Below, piece after piece: positions 34,262 to 42,797 of a stretch of 64,000 bases of DNA. Every line of letters begins with the position of its first letter. The first letter of the stretch is position 1. The notes beneath the pieces are model-generated. The model ran no database searches. It was not told the DNA's origin and saw only the letters and a list, made by a program, of their open reading frames with translations. This DNA is from Poriferisodalis sp965208925 (GTDB lineage: Bacteria > Actinomycetota > Acidimicrobiia > Acidimicrobiales > Poriferisodalaceae): the NCBI RefSeq assembly GCF_965208925.1, contig NZ_OZ242364.1:1984001-2048000 (forward strand), in the 5' to 3' direction. The translations under genes and the position numbers were made by a program.

Positions 34262-34334
34262 GTTGCCGCGGTATGTCGGTTGCATTCGGCTGACGCCTAC
34301 TAACCGGACCATTCGACAGATCCCACTGTAGGCG
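34256..34334 (-). promoter_or_regulatory. Candidate attenuator leader with antiterminator pairing
   Basis: On the minus strand, GGTCCGGTT (34302-34310) can pair with AACGGGACC (34256-34264) at eight of nine positions. That pairing would take up the 5' arm of the terminator. A separate seven-base-pair stem joins 34294-34300 with 34328-34334. A weak promoter-like pair (TTGTGT, 17 bases, TACAGT ending at 34325) lies at its upstream edge. I did not recognise a known riboswitch or protein-binding consensus. A stand-alone small RNA of about 95 bases is the alternative. Confidence 0.4.
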
Positions 34335-34367
34335 CAGGCACCGGGAGACACAAGCAGATTGCACCTC

Positions 34368-35078
34368 TCAAATCAGGAGGATCTGATTGGTGTACCTGCG
34401 CCACGCGTGGGTGCGATAGGAGCCCTGATTGGGAATGGAGCTCAGCGACGCGAATCGGCGCCCGACTGCTGCCAACCGCTGATCGCCCTCGAGCACCTTG
34501 CGCTGGATGCCTGCGATGAGGTCAGCGGCTTGGATTGCTTGGGTCGTGTGGGAGCTGGCGTAGTAGACGCCGGGATGAATGTCGAGCCGATACGACGCGG
34601 CGTAGCTCGCAACGCACCTGCTGGCGTGCTCGTCGAGCTGATGGTTGGACCAGTCCGAAACCACGATGCCGGTCGCCTGCTGAGTCTTGCATTCCACGGC
34701 GAAGTGCTCGACGAGTGCCTGAAGCTGCAACGGGACGGTTGTCTTGAGCGTCATTGGGTGCAGCATGTTCGCCTTGCGAATACCCGCGGTGTACGAAGTA
34801 CATGCCAGTCGCTCGAGAATGCGTGTCAGCTCGTCGACGAAGTCGCGGTTCTTCCGGCGCCTCCACGCATTCCGCGAGATGGCGTCTGCAGACTTGACCT
34901 CCCAGGCCGTCGGGCTACCGCGACTCGGATAGAAGCGAGCCTTGGCGCCGACAATTCTCCGACTGAGAATGGGGACGTCCTCGGATGCAATCGAGAAGCC
35001 ACCGATGACGATCGCCATGGTGCCGTCGTTGGCAGCAGGCTTGCCCGAATCGTCCAGGAACAGCAGCCGAGTGGCCAT
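34368..35078 (-). CDS. DUF3800 domain protein
   Basis: 236 residues: LLFLDDSGKPAANDGTMAIV at the start, GIVVSDWSNHQLDEHASRCV in the middle and TTQAIQAADLIAGIQRKVLE near the end. These Asp-containing motifs are those of DUF3800, an RNase-H-like fold common in phage and defence contexts, with no settled function. ATG 35078 is supported by TAATGT seven bases upstream (plus-strand 35086-35091). It marks the left side of the accessory island and is transcribed away from it. Confidence 0.78.
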   Translation of the reverse strand: MATRLLFLDDSGKPAANDGTMAIVIGGFSIASEDVPILSRRIVGAKARFYPSRGSPTAWEVKSADAISRNAWRRRKNRDFVDELTRILERLACTSYTAGIRKANMLHPMTLKTTVPLQLQALVEHFAVECKTQQATGIVVSDWSNHQLDEHASRCVASYAASYRLDIHPGVYYASSHTTQAIQAADLIAGIQRKVLEGDQRLAAVGRRFASLSSIPNQGSYRTHAWRRYTNQILLI

Positions 35079-35670
35079 CGACGGCACATTAGGAGTCCCT
35101 CGTACGCGGTCGACCGGGATTTTCTCGCCGGCGGTGGCAGTCGGAGCACCTCTGAAATGCAGAAGTGCCCTCCAACGAAATGGAGGGCACATCTCACTCC
35201 TGGCGGTCACCCGCCAGAACGGCTCATCCAGCGATCGTACAGACGAGAGATCCGAGCTCGCGGTGCGCTACAGCCCACGAAGGCTATGTCCCTCGGAGTG
35301 GTGCGGTCTTGGGATGCGGTCACTAGTGCGCTCGCACCCCAGCTGAGCTGAACGGGCGGCCCGGGATGATCTGCCCCAGTGCCCTGATGTCTTGAGGCGC
35401 GGCGATCATCAATGCTCAGCAGCTAGTTATTCCTCAGTACCAGGGTGAGGTATCGGTGTCTTGTGAGGTATCGAGATGATCGTCGCACGTCTCCGGCAGT
35501 CCGAGGCAACTGACGGCATGACGGGCTAGCCACCAGCCAGACGACCCCGCCGATAACAACAGCGAGCTGTCGCCTGCCTCCCACAAGCGAAGCCAACAAC
35601 AGGGCGTCAGGCCGGCGTTCATCACTTGCATCAACTGATGCTCCGCCAATGGCGTCGCTATGTTGGCGCC
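35079..35670. other. Intergenic region with two hairpins and a direct repeat
   Basis: No protein-coding gene is convincing here. It holds a ten-base-pair hairpin (35165-35174 with 35181-35190, loop ACGAAA) and a seven-base-pair hairpin (35200-35206 with 35211-35217, loop TCAC). An 11-base direct repeat GTGAGGTATCG occurs at 35445-35455 and 35463-35473. The right end contains the promoter hexamer TATGTT (35659-35664) of the nucleotidyltransferase gene. The hairpins could be terminators or protein sites; no T-run follows either. Confidence 0.5.
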
Positions 35671-36108
35671 GTGCGGCGCGTGACGGTGACGATCCCCGAT
35701 GATCTCGAGGCTGCTTTGGACAGATTCATTGAGGCGCAGCCTGTCGCGCCGTCGGTGACCGCGGTACTGCAGACCAGTCTGAAGCACTTCCTGGAGCCAA
35801 GCGCAAGCGCCGAGAGTGCGGACTTAATGAACCGAGTGCTGCGTAGGCGTCGCCGGATCGTTGAGATCGCACACGCCAAGGGCGCCAGCAACGTGCGCGT
35901 TTTCGGGTCAGTCGCTCGTGGGGAAGCACGCAACGACAGCGACATCGACGTTCTGATCACCGCAGTTCCCGGGACGAGCCTCTTCGATGTCGCGGACTTG
36001 CAGATGGAACTGGAGCAACTGCTCGACGCACCGGTGCACGTTTCCACTGATGGGGGCTTGACTGACGAGAAGCGCGAGGCAGTGGACGCCGAGGCAATCG
36101 CACTCTGA
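35671..36108 (+). CDS. RHH-nucleotidyltransferase (MNT) fusion, antitoxin-like
   Basis: 145 residues. Residues 1-40 (VRRVTVTIPDDLEAALDRFI, then an Ala/Val-rich helix) resemble a ribbon-helix-helix DNA-binding unit. Residues about 65-145 are a minimal nucleotidyltransferase with VRVFGSVARGEARNDSDIDV, containing the GS and DxD catalytic motifs. MNT proteins usually pair with a HEPN toxin gene next door; none is present, and the next gene is a PD-(D/E)XK protein. GTG 35671 has TATGTT six bases upstream. The fusion could combine autoregulation with AMPylation of a distant target (inference). Confidence 0.75.
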   Translation: MRRVTVTIPDDLEAALDRFIEAQPVAPSVTAVLQTSLKHFLEPSASAESADLMNRVLRRRRRIVEIAHAKGASNVRVFGSVARGEARNDSDIDVLITAVPGTSLFDVADLQMELEQLLDAPVHVSTDGGLTDEKREAVDAEAIAL

Positions 36109-36210
36109 TTGGCGTCGGTCTCTCGTCATCTCTTCTCGTGTCACACCGTTCTGTGAGCATGTCGTCCGTTGACGCAGTCTGCAGCGGATGGCCGCTGAAG
36201 GGAGACAACG

Positions 36211-37155
36211 ATGCAGCTACTGACCGGTACCAACGAGGGCCGGATGCAGCCGAATTCGCTCACGGCTCACTTGAAGTGCAAGGACAGTCCCGTCCGGCAG
36301 TTCATGGAGAGCACGTTCGGAGCGACACGCAGGGTCACTGGCCCGAGCAACAACGCGGTGCGACAGTTCGAGACCAAAGACCCCGGGCACACGGCCTACA
36401 GCACCATCGGCACTGCGATTGACCGTCGTATCCGTCTGTACTTTCCGGGCGCGGCAGCGGAGGAAGCCGATGAGCGTCGGGTCACCGTTCAGGGCGCGTA
36501 CTTGCTGTGGGAAATGCAGGGCTGGGAGTTCGGGTCGCTGTCCGGGTTCTTCGAGGCGCTTGAGCAGTTCGGGTCGCGCATCGAGCCCGGTGCACGACTC
36601 GTTGACGCCGATGAGGACACTCTGTGCCGGTTCGCTGTGAATCTCGCGTGGTTTGATCAGTCATTCAGGGTCGGGCCGAAGGTCCTCGACAACTCCCCGT
36701 TGATGCAATGTGATCGCCCATCGGTGGACGACCTGCTCGAAGTAGTCCCGATTGCGTGGGTTGAAGACCTCAGGGTGCTCTCCCGGATGTTCCTCGAAGC
36801 CGCAGGCGATCGGCTTCACCAGCCGTGTCGTATCGGCCCGACATTCGAAGGCAGCCGGGACTTAGGCGGTGCTGACGCCGACATGATCGTGGGCACATCC
36901 CTGATTGACGTGAAAACGACAGTTGACCCCAAGGTCACCCGCGACGGCCTGTGGCAGATTCTCGGCTACGCCTTGCTCGACTACTCCGACGTGTATGGCC
37001 TAGATGCTGCGGGGTTCTACTTCGCCCGGCAGGGACGGTTCGTCGAATGGCCGCTCGCTGAGCTTGCGCGCGACTGCTCAGGTGGCGCGGTCGAGTCGTG
37101 GCCCACGGCGCGCAATGAGTTCCGACGCATGGCTGCGGGACTCCTGTCGCCGTAG
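36211..37155 (+). CDS. PD-(D/E)XK nuclease-like hypothetical protein
   Basis: 314 residues; no named family recognised. The C-terminal third has GGADADMIVGTSLIDVKTTV, with Asp222/Asp224 and Asp233-Val-Lys235 spaced as in PD-(D/E)XK nucleases. A following helix (DGLWQILGYALLDYSDVYGL) and a GFYFARQGRFVEW strand are in the places usual for that fold. The N-terminal two thirds are unknown. A GGGAG ribosome site precedes ATG 36211. It could be the nicking component of the neighbouring modification/restriction genes, or an independent defence nuclease. Confidence 0.6.
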   Translation: MQLLTGTNEGRMQPNSLTAHLKCKDSPVRQFMESTFGATRRVTGPSNNAVRQFETKDPGHTAYSTIGTAIDRRIRLYFPGAAAEEADERRVTVQGAYLLWEMQGWEFGSLSGFFEALEQFGSRIEPGARLVDADEDTLCRFAVNLAWFDQSFRVGPKVLDNSPLMQCDRPSVDDLLEVVPIAWVEDLRVLSRMFLEAAGDRLHQPCRIGPTFEGSRDLGGADADMIVGTSLIDVKTTVDPKVTRDGLWQILGYALLDYSDVYGLDAAGFYFARQGRFVEWPLAELARDCSGGAVESWPTARNEFRRMAAGLLSP

Positions 37156-37207
37156 TCCCGCCCCGCCCCTGATAGGGCCCACACCTTCTCGGCGTGGCAT
37201 GTTCGGT

Positions 37208-38125
37208 CTAGGCCAGCGCTCGCGCCGGCTTCTTGAACAGATTCTCGTGATGCCACTCGATGTGTTCGATCGCCGGCGGAACATACGCACTTTGTGGCAA
37301 GCGCATACGGCGGCCCGCAAGGTCCAGCAGGCTGCGATTCGACCTGCCATCCGTAATCGAGAGCTGCTGACTCACGAGGATGCGGCGATCCTCGTCGAGA
37401 CTGAGGGCGCCTCGGTCGAAGAGCCGATGATGCAGGGCACACAACAGGATGCCGTTGTCGATGGTGCTGGGCCCAGCCTTGCTGTGCATCCGCACGTGTG
37501 CTGCATCCAGGCCTACGTGCTCGCCGAGCATGATTGCGCTGAAGTCGCAGAAAGAGCAGCGAAACTCGTACGCCATGGGGACGACTCTCTGGAACTGTGG
37601 GTCCCGGGGAGCAGAGGCGAGCCGGACATGCTGAGCGAGGCCAACCTCGGCCAAGATGCTCTCATGGAGAGTCTCAGGAAACTCGCTGCGCAAGAGCTCA
37701 CCTACCAGACGATCTCGGAGCTCATGATCAGCGAGCGCAGCTGCAAAGCGCGGAGCCAATCTGCCGATCGCATGCTCGCGTAGATGCTTTGAGTTCTCCC
37801 TAACGCGTTGCGGCATCGCTCTGATGTCGTCGCCCTCGGCCGTGCAAACTGACCAGAGTTCGGCGTCACTTGCCAGGTAGACGAACGGATTCGCTGCCGA
37901 TGGTGGCGTGACCGCCACGCGGTGCGAGCTCAAGAGTCGCCCGACCTCGTCTTCCGCCTCTAGGAACGTCGCCGCGGTTCCGTGACCGTTCGCTAGGCGG
38001 CCTACAAGCCACAGCAGAAGCAGCGGTTTGTAGGGCGCTCTCGTGCCGGACGTGGCCTGGAAGCGGGTCGTCTCACGAACGCGCTGAACCCAGGCTTCCG
38101 CCCCGTGCTTGTGCGCTGCCGTCAC
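37208..38125 (-). CDS. Phosphorothioated-DNA-binding HNH restriction endonuclease (SBD-HNH)
   Basis: 305 residues. The N-terminal part (APYKPLLLLWLVGRLANGHG; later LLRSEFPETLHESILAEVGL) matches the sulfur-binding domain of phosphorothioate-dependent enzymes of the ScoMcrA type. The HNH domain has Cys190/Cys193 (CSFC), GLDAAHVRMH (His210), DNGILLCALHHRLFDRGA (Asn224, Cys229, His232/233), so its zinc and catalytic sets are complete. Known family role: cuts DNA carrying phosphorothioate. It converges on the PD-(D/E)XK gene and is divergent from the PAPS-reductase operon. A host that itself modifies DNA would need control of this enzyme. Start is GTG 38125. Confidence 0.83.
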   Translation of the reverse strand: MTAAHKHGAEAWVQRVRETTRFQATSGTRAPYKPLLLLWLVGRLANGHGTAATFLEAEDEVGRLLSSHRVAVTPPSAANPFVYLASDAELWSVCTAEGDDIRAMPQRVRENSKHLREHAIGRLAPRFAAALADHELRDRLVGELLRSEFPETLHESILAEVGLAQHVRLASAPRDPQFQRVVPMAYEFRCSFCDFSAIMLGEHVGLDAAHVRMHSKAGPSTIDNGILLCALHHRLFDRGALSLDEDRRILVSQQLSITDGRSNRSLLDLAGRRMRLPQSAYVPPAIEHIEWHHENLFKKPARALA

Positions 38126-38596
38126 AAGCTGGGCTTATCACATGCCAAAGTGCGACCTTGCAGATGCGGGAGGAAGGTTGTGTCTCGAGGACTGTCGTTC
38201 CTGTGAGAGATCATGGACCCGAGCGCAGGTCGCCATTTGCCCGCCTTTCCGTCGCTGGACAGGGTTCGTGGGAGCCCTGCGCAGCTTCGGGATGTGATCG
38301 ACGCAGGACGACAGGGACGCCACGAACCTCCGCATGATTGGTCGGGCTACGAGTAGCGCTAGCTCGCTGACATCTCTTGGCGAGTGGCGACGATCGCGAG
38401 TCAAGGGTGCGCGGAGTGCGCTATCCCGAACTGATCGACAATCCCCGCTGCGGGTGCCGACGGCAATTCGCGAGCCCGCAATCGGCGCAGCCGAAGAGAC
38501 AAGGTGCCATCCTTGTGACACCCCGCTGTCATCGTCATTGGCGTAGCGGCGAACGCTGTTCCGGCCTCGCCGGGCAGCATGGACGAGGAGCGACAA
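38126..38596. other. Divergent intergenic region of the defence island
   Basis: About 470 bases between the HNH gene and the PAPS-reductase-like operon. Open frames on both strands are present but none has a convincing start, ribosome site or recognisable motif. It presumably holds promoters for both directions. I saw no repeat array or tRNA. Confidence 0.5.
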
Positions 38597-39946
38597 ATGA
38601 CCTCGGTGGCACTCACCGCAGTACACGTACCGATTCCAGGGAAAACGTTGCTTGGCGCGCTTCGGTACCGCGATCCTTCGCACGCACTACTCCCACACGT
38701 TGTGAGTTTCTCGGGCGGACGCTCGTCCGCCGCCTTGGCGTTCATGGCAGCTGAGGAAGGCTTGCTGCGGCCTGATCGGCGTGACGTCGTGCTCTTCGCA
38801 AACACCTCGGCAGAGCATCCAGGTACCTATGAGTTCGCGGCGGAGTGCACTTCGAGGCTTGAACATGAGTTCGGCCTACCGTGCTTCTGGTTCGAATTCT
38901 GCACTGTCGAAGATGCCTGGCGTGGTGACTACCACCGCAAGGCCTCGTACCGACTCGTCAAACCGGTACCCCTCGAAGACGACCCTGACGGGTATCGCTC
39001 GCGCGGTGAGCTCTTTGAAGAGATGGTGTCGTTGCAGGGCATGTTGCCGAACCCGCACTCTCGGACCTGCACAGCGAAGCTGAAGTTGTACCCATCTCAT
39101 GAGTTGCTCGGAGAGTGGCTGGGCGGTACTGCTGGTCCGGGACATGCTGGCCACCATTGGTCGGACCACCGATGCGAATCACCCGGGTGTGAAACGTTGC
39201 CCGACGTTGCCCGCACTAACGCCAGTTCGGGATTGGTCGATCCTGAGAGGGTCGCGCAGCGCTACGTGCGCAACGGTGGCACGGCATCACTTGAGTCAGT
39301 TCGTCGACGCGCCGCGTATCTTGCCACTCACGCGCCCTCCCGGCCTCATCAGCGTTGGGAAGACTTCACCTCGGTCCCAGTTCCCATTCCGCCGGACGGG
39401 GCGAAGCCGGCGCCGATGCGAGGGCCAGGTGCAGCCCAGCATGTGCGGCTGCTGGGTCTACGCGCCGACGAGCCGGGTCGTGTCGCCCGGGTGCTGTCGA
39501 GGACGCTCTATGCCGAAGGTGCCACTTCCGCGGCCTGCACCGTCAAGACACAACCGCCCGGTGAGCGGCCGTACTTCCCGCTGCACGACAGCGGATTTGA
39601 AGCAGACGACATCGCTGCCTTTTGGGCGCAGCGCGACTTTGACTTGGACATTCCGTTGGGTGCCGGGAATTGCGTCTTCTGCTTCATGAAGGGGACACGA
39701 CAACTGGCTGAGCTGGCGACGGCTGGGGACTCGCGGCGACTCCTCGACACGCCAACGGATGTTGACTGGTGGGCAGACTTTGAGCGGCGCCACGCACGAG
39801 TTATCCCTCGCCGCGGAGGTGGCGGTACGTCGCGGTTCGGATTCTTCGGCGTCAACAAGACGTCCTTCCAAGCAGTGGCGCTCGGCCGTCCGCCGGAGGA
39901 TGATCGCTACGCCAACGGCACGCCAGCGTGCGATTGCACCGACTAA
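38597..39946 (+). CDS. PAPS-reductase/ATP-pyrophosphatase family enzyme (DndC/SspD-like)
   Basis: 449 residues. Residues 37-44 are the P-loop variant SFSGGRSS of the adenine-nucleotide alpha-hydrolase fold, followed by VVLFANTSAEHPGTYEF. Cys158 (RTCTAKLK), Cys359/Cys362 (NCVFCFMKG) and Cys445/Cys447 (CDCTD, at the very C-terminus) could hold a 4Fe-4S cluster, as in DndC. Family members activate or transfer sulfur. Next to an SBD-HNH and an SspE-like nuclease, a role in DNA phosphorothioation is the natural proposal. No cysteine desulfurase is present nearby. ATG 38597 has a GAGGAG ribosome site; ATG 38579 is the alternative. Confidence 0.75.
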   Translation: MTSVALTAVHVPIPGKTLLGALRYRDPSHALLPHVVSFSGGRSSAALAFMAAEEGLLRPDRRDVVLFANTSAEHPGTYEFAAECTSRLEHEFGLPCFWFEFCTVEDAWRGDYHRKASYRLVKPVPLEDDPDGYRSRGELFEEMVSLQGMLPNPHSRTCTAKLKLYPSHELLGEWLGGTAGPGHAGHHWSDHRCESPGCETLPDVARTNASSGLVDPERVAQRYVRNGGTASLESVRRRAAYLATHAPSRPHQRWEDFTSVPVPIPPDGAKPAPMRGPGAAQHVRLLGLRADEPGRVARVLSRTLYAEGATSAACTVKTQPPGERPYFPLHDSGFEADDIAAFWAQRDFDLDIPLGAGNCVFCFMKGTRQLAELATAGDSRRLLDTPTDVDWWADFERRHARVIPRRGGGGTSRFGFFGVNKTSFQAVALGRPPEDDRYANGTPACDCTD

Positions 39947-39957
39947 GGGATCGCACT

Positions 39958-42006
39958 ATGGAACAAGAGCGCGCTGACCTGTATTTCGGGCGCACCCATG
40001 CGCCATGTGGTTTCACCAGTGGAGTTGTCGCACAGTTTGACGGCTCCGCTGAGCCAGTGGTGCGCGAGTTGTTGCAGAACAGCCTTGATGCTGCGCATCA
40101 GGCTGGTCGCGCAGCACAGGTGCGATTTCGCATCACCGATGTTCCCCGGCGCATGATCCCGGGCTGGGAGGCGTACGAGCACGCCTTCGAGAGGGCTCTC
40201 GAAGCCCGCTACCAGTGGCACGGAGGCTCACCTTCGCACGACGAGAAGATGGTCATCGAGCGGATTGAGAGCGCTCGCAGCGAAGTGGAGATCCCCCTGC
40301 TGTTGTGCGTGGACAACGGCGTAGGCCTTGACGGGCACCGTATGGACGCGTTGCTCACGCCAGGCAACACCAGCAAGGGCGAGCAAGGTGCCGGTTCATT
40401 TGGTCTCGGACATCACGCGGCGTTCGGCGCGTCGAACTTGCGGTATGTGCTCTATGCAGCCAAGTATCGAGGCGATTCCGACGAACGCTTGAGGACGATT
40501 TCATCGGGCCACACCATTCTCGCCAGCCATCGAGACTCGGACGAATCCGGTCACGAACTAGCGGCCGACGGGTACTGGTTTCGTCTCGGCCAAGGTGAAA
40601 TGGCATTCGACGGTAGCCACACCAGCTACCCGCGGAATCCGCCAGATCTGCTCGCTCAGCACCTGGATGAGGTGGTTGACACCGGCACTGTGGTGTGCAT
40701 CGTTGGCTTCAACGATTTCTATAGAGATGACGACGACCCCACCGCTGCCGAGTCGATCTGTCGTGTTGCTGCGGCCAACTTCTCCGATGCCGTTCACGCG
40801 GGTCGGCTCCACGTAATCGTGGAGGATGAGCAGCTGGGGTCCGTAGCTGAGGTGACAGCAGAGACGCTCGGCGCGATCTTGGGTCCGACGGCAGGCCAGC
40901 GTCGAGCGCCGAAGCAAGGACAGATCAACGGCTCGCGCGCTCATGCTGCATGGCAAACGGTCGATGCCGGATCTCGCATCAACGTGGCGGACGGCACCTT
41001 GGTGCGCTGGCGATCGATTGAGGACGAAGAGCGCTCGTCAACCCAAGTTCACGTGTTCCGCAAAGGCATGTGGATTACCTCGAACGCACCCGGTCTCAAT
41101 GCCTCGGACTTTTCCAACGTATACGCATTTGATGCTGTGCTCTCATTGGACACTGGTCCGCTAGAGGATCTCGTGCGTAGCGCCGAGGGCCCTGAGCATC
41201 GGGGCATCGATCGACGCCGTTTGAGCAACGCCGAGAAGGCGAAGCTACGTGAGCTTGTGTCAGGGGTTGCGGACAGGCTTCGCCAAGCAGTGGGCAAGCG
41301 TCGCGATCTGACCGAGTTCACGCCCCCTGGGTTTGCAACCATCGAAGGACACCAAGTCAGAGCAGCTGAAACAGTCAAGCGCCCGCGGCTCCCTGCGGGA
41401 GGTGGGAGCGGCGAGAGCGACGTTTCGCGGGGTGAGAAGAAGACTGGAGGCAGTAAGGCGTCACCGAGGCGCGCTGGACAGCCCCAGCGGGGGACGACCC
41501 CGCGCTACCGGTCGTCTCTAAGGGATGGCGGCCAAGCCGATGTCCTCGAAGCCCTGATTGCGTACGACGAGGAAGTCACCGTAGGCAGCACCATTGGAGT
41601 TCGAATTCGGGTCGCCTCGGGATCCGATGGAACATGCGACAATCCGCTGCCAGACAGTTGGCTCCGGCTCCGGCGGATCGTCGACGAGTCAGGAAACAGC
41701 TCGAGGGCTTCGAGTAGTGCAGGTGACTTCGAGCTGACATTGCCGGCTGTCTCGGGGGAGAGGCTGCTAACGATTCGTTTGGCGGACGCGGCCTCACAGC
41801 CTGGACTGCTAGAAGTCGACATCGTAAAGCGAATACCGCCCAAAGAACGGCCTCAAGCGGATGGCGAGGCCGATCCCGGTGATTCCGACGGCACGGCCTC
41901 TACGGCTGACGGGCTGGTCGCAGATGCGAGTGGTTTGGCTCATCCGGTCGCGTCACAAGCCGATTCTGTGGTCACGCACACCTCTACGACAGGCACAAGT
42001 CGGTGA
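39958..42006 (+). CDS. GHKL (Hsp90/MutL-like) ATPase, defence-operon type
   Basis: 682 residues. N box ELLQNSLDAAH (Asn41), G1 box VDNGVGLD (Asp119), G2 box GAGSFGLGHHAAF (144-156) give a complete Bergerat fold. The middle (about 240-440) looks like a transducer region, including FRKGMWITSNAPGLNASDFS. A low-complexity basic linker and a strand-rich domain (about 525-620) follow, then an acidic tail. Such ATPases are known from MutL/MORC-type proteins and some restriction operons, but this one is not DndD or SspC. ATG 39958 is 11 bases after the upstream stop; the end overlaps the next gene (GTGA). Confidence 0.8.
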   Translation: MEQERADLYFGRTHAPCGFTSGVVAQFDGSAEPVVRELLQNSLDAAHQAGRAAQVRFRITDVPRRMIPGWEAYEHAFERALEARYQWHGGSPSHDEKMVIERIESARSEVEIPLLLCVDNGVGLDGHRMDALLTPGNTSKGEQGAGSFGLGHHAAFGASNLRYVLYAAKYRGDSDERLRTISSGHTILASHRDSDESGHELAADGYWFRLGQGEMAFDGSHTSYPRNPPDLLAQHLDEVVDTGTVVCIVGFNDFYRDDDDPTAAESICRVAAANFSDAVHAGRLHVIVEDEQLGSVAEVTAETLGAILGPTAGQRRAPKQGQINGSRAHAAWQTVDAGSRINVADGTLVRWRSIEDEERSSTQVHVFRKGMWITSNAPGLNASDFSNVYAFDAVLSLDTGPLEDLVRSAEGPEHRGIDRRRLSNAEKAKLRELVSGVADRLRQAVGKRRDLTEFTPPGFATIEGHQVRAAETVKRPRLPAGGGSGESDVSRGEKKTGGSKASPRRAGQPQRGTTPRYRSSLRDGGQADVLEALIAYDEEVTVGSTIGVRIRVASGSDGTCDNPLPDSWLRLRRIVDESGNSSRASSSAGDFELTLPAVSGERLLTIRLADAASQPGLLEVDIVKRIPPKERPQADGEADPGDSDGTASTADGLVADASGLAHPVASQADSVVTHTSTTGTSR

Positions 42007-42797
42007 CGGGGGCGCCGTTACCCGTCTTGGCCGCTGACGGCTCTCGCCTCGACTGGATCAGCGCGAGGTACGCCACGAAGATCACGCTTCGGGATGGCCA
42101 GGCTGACGTTGAGCATGTCCTGAAGGACGCGCCGATTCTTGAGGCTCTGATTGAGGCAGGTGAGGCGGAGTGGGTCACGGAGTTCAGGTGTCCGCGAACG
42201 TTGCTGAGTCGTCAGACTCGGGCCCACTTGCCTCAGCAGAGGATGACGTGGACTCAGGACGAGGCTGTTGGCGATACGTTCCTCGTGACCGGTTTGGTAG
42301 CGGCGCGCGAGTTGCGTCTGGATTCCACCGGCCTCAATCCTTTCGCATGGCCTGCGGCGGGTACGTTGACCGTTCCCGCAGGATGGTGGCTGGCCCGCGG
42401 AGAGGCCTACCGAGTGACGCCGCTCGTGGCCTCACTCGTGAAGTTCCGGCGCGATAACGAGGGCCGTCTCGAGCCTGGCCAGATGTCGGTTTCAGAAGAC
42501 AGCGACGGGTCCACGCCGTGCTTTGTCGTGCGGCTGGCTGCCGACGTATACGACCACCGTTACCGTGACCGTGATGTCTGGATCGCTGGGCTAATCGCAG
42601 CCTGCGCACGGCTGCCGGGCAGCACGATGGGTCCTGAACAAGAAAACTGGGATCACCCAATGGCGCAAGAATTGCGCGAGCGCCTTACAGACGCAGACAT
42701 TGAGACGTGGGACAACCCGGAGAGTTTCGACCCAGCACGAATGGCAACACTGCTGGAGCGCCTCCACGTTGATCTTGATGAGGATGACGAAGAATGA
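42003..42797 (+). CDS. Unknown operon protein (264 aa)
   Basis: The GTG start lies inside the GHKL stop (GTGA). The N-terminus (LDWISARYATKITLRDGQAD) and EAEWVTEFRCPRTLLSRQTR are not recognised. VPAGWWLARGEAYRVTPLVA and DDEE-rich C-terminus (LHVDLDEDDEE) are the most distinctive parts. There is no signal peptide or membrane helix. Its coupling on both sides to the GHKL ATPase and the 322-residue protein shows the three act together, probably as a complex (inference). No family named. Confidence 0.7.
   Translation: MTGAPLPVLAADGSRLDWISARYATKITLRDGQADVEHVLKDAPILEALIEAGEAEWVTEFRCPRTLLSRQTRAHLPQQRMTWTQDEAVGDTFLVTGLVAARELRLDSTGLNPFAWPAAGTLTVPAGWWLARGEAYRVTPLVASLVKFRRDNEGRLEPGQMSVSEDSDGSTPCFVVRLAADVYDHRYRDRDVWIAGLIAACARLPGSTMGPEQENWDHPMAQELRERLTDADIETWDNPESFDPARMATLLERLHVDLDEDDEE

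Noticed and set aside
34237..34334. SRP RNA or another known small RNA
   Set aside because: Conserved SRP loop sequences are absent; size alone is not enough.
34359..35351. Long plus-strand frame opposite DUF3800
   Set aside because: The minus-strand frame has DUF3800 motifs and a promoter; the plus frame has neither.
38138..38683. Minus-strand frame upstream of the PAPS-reductase operon
   Set aside because: It overlaps the start of the PAPS gene, has no ribosome site and no recognisable domain apart from a short CGEC that could be chance.
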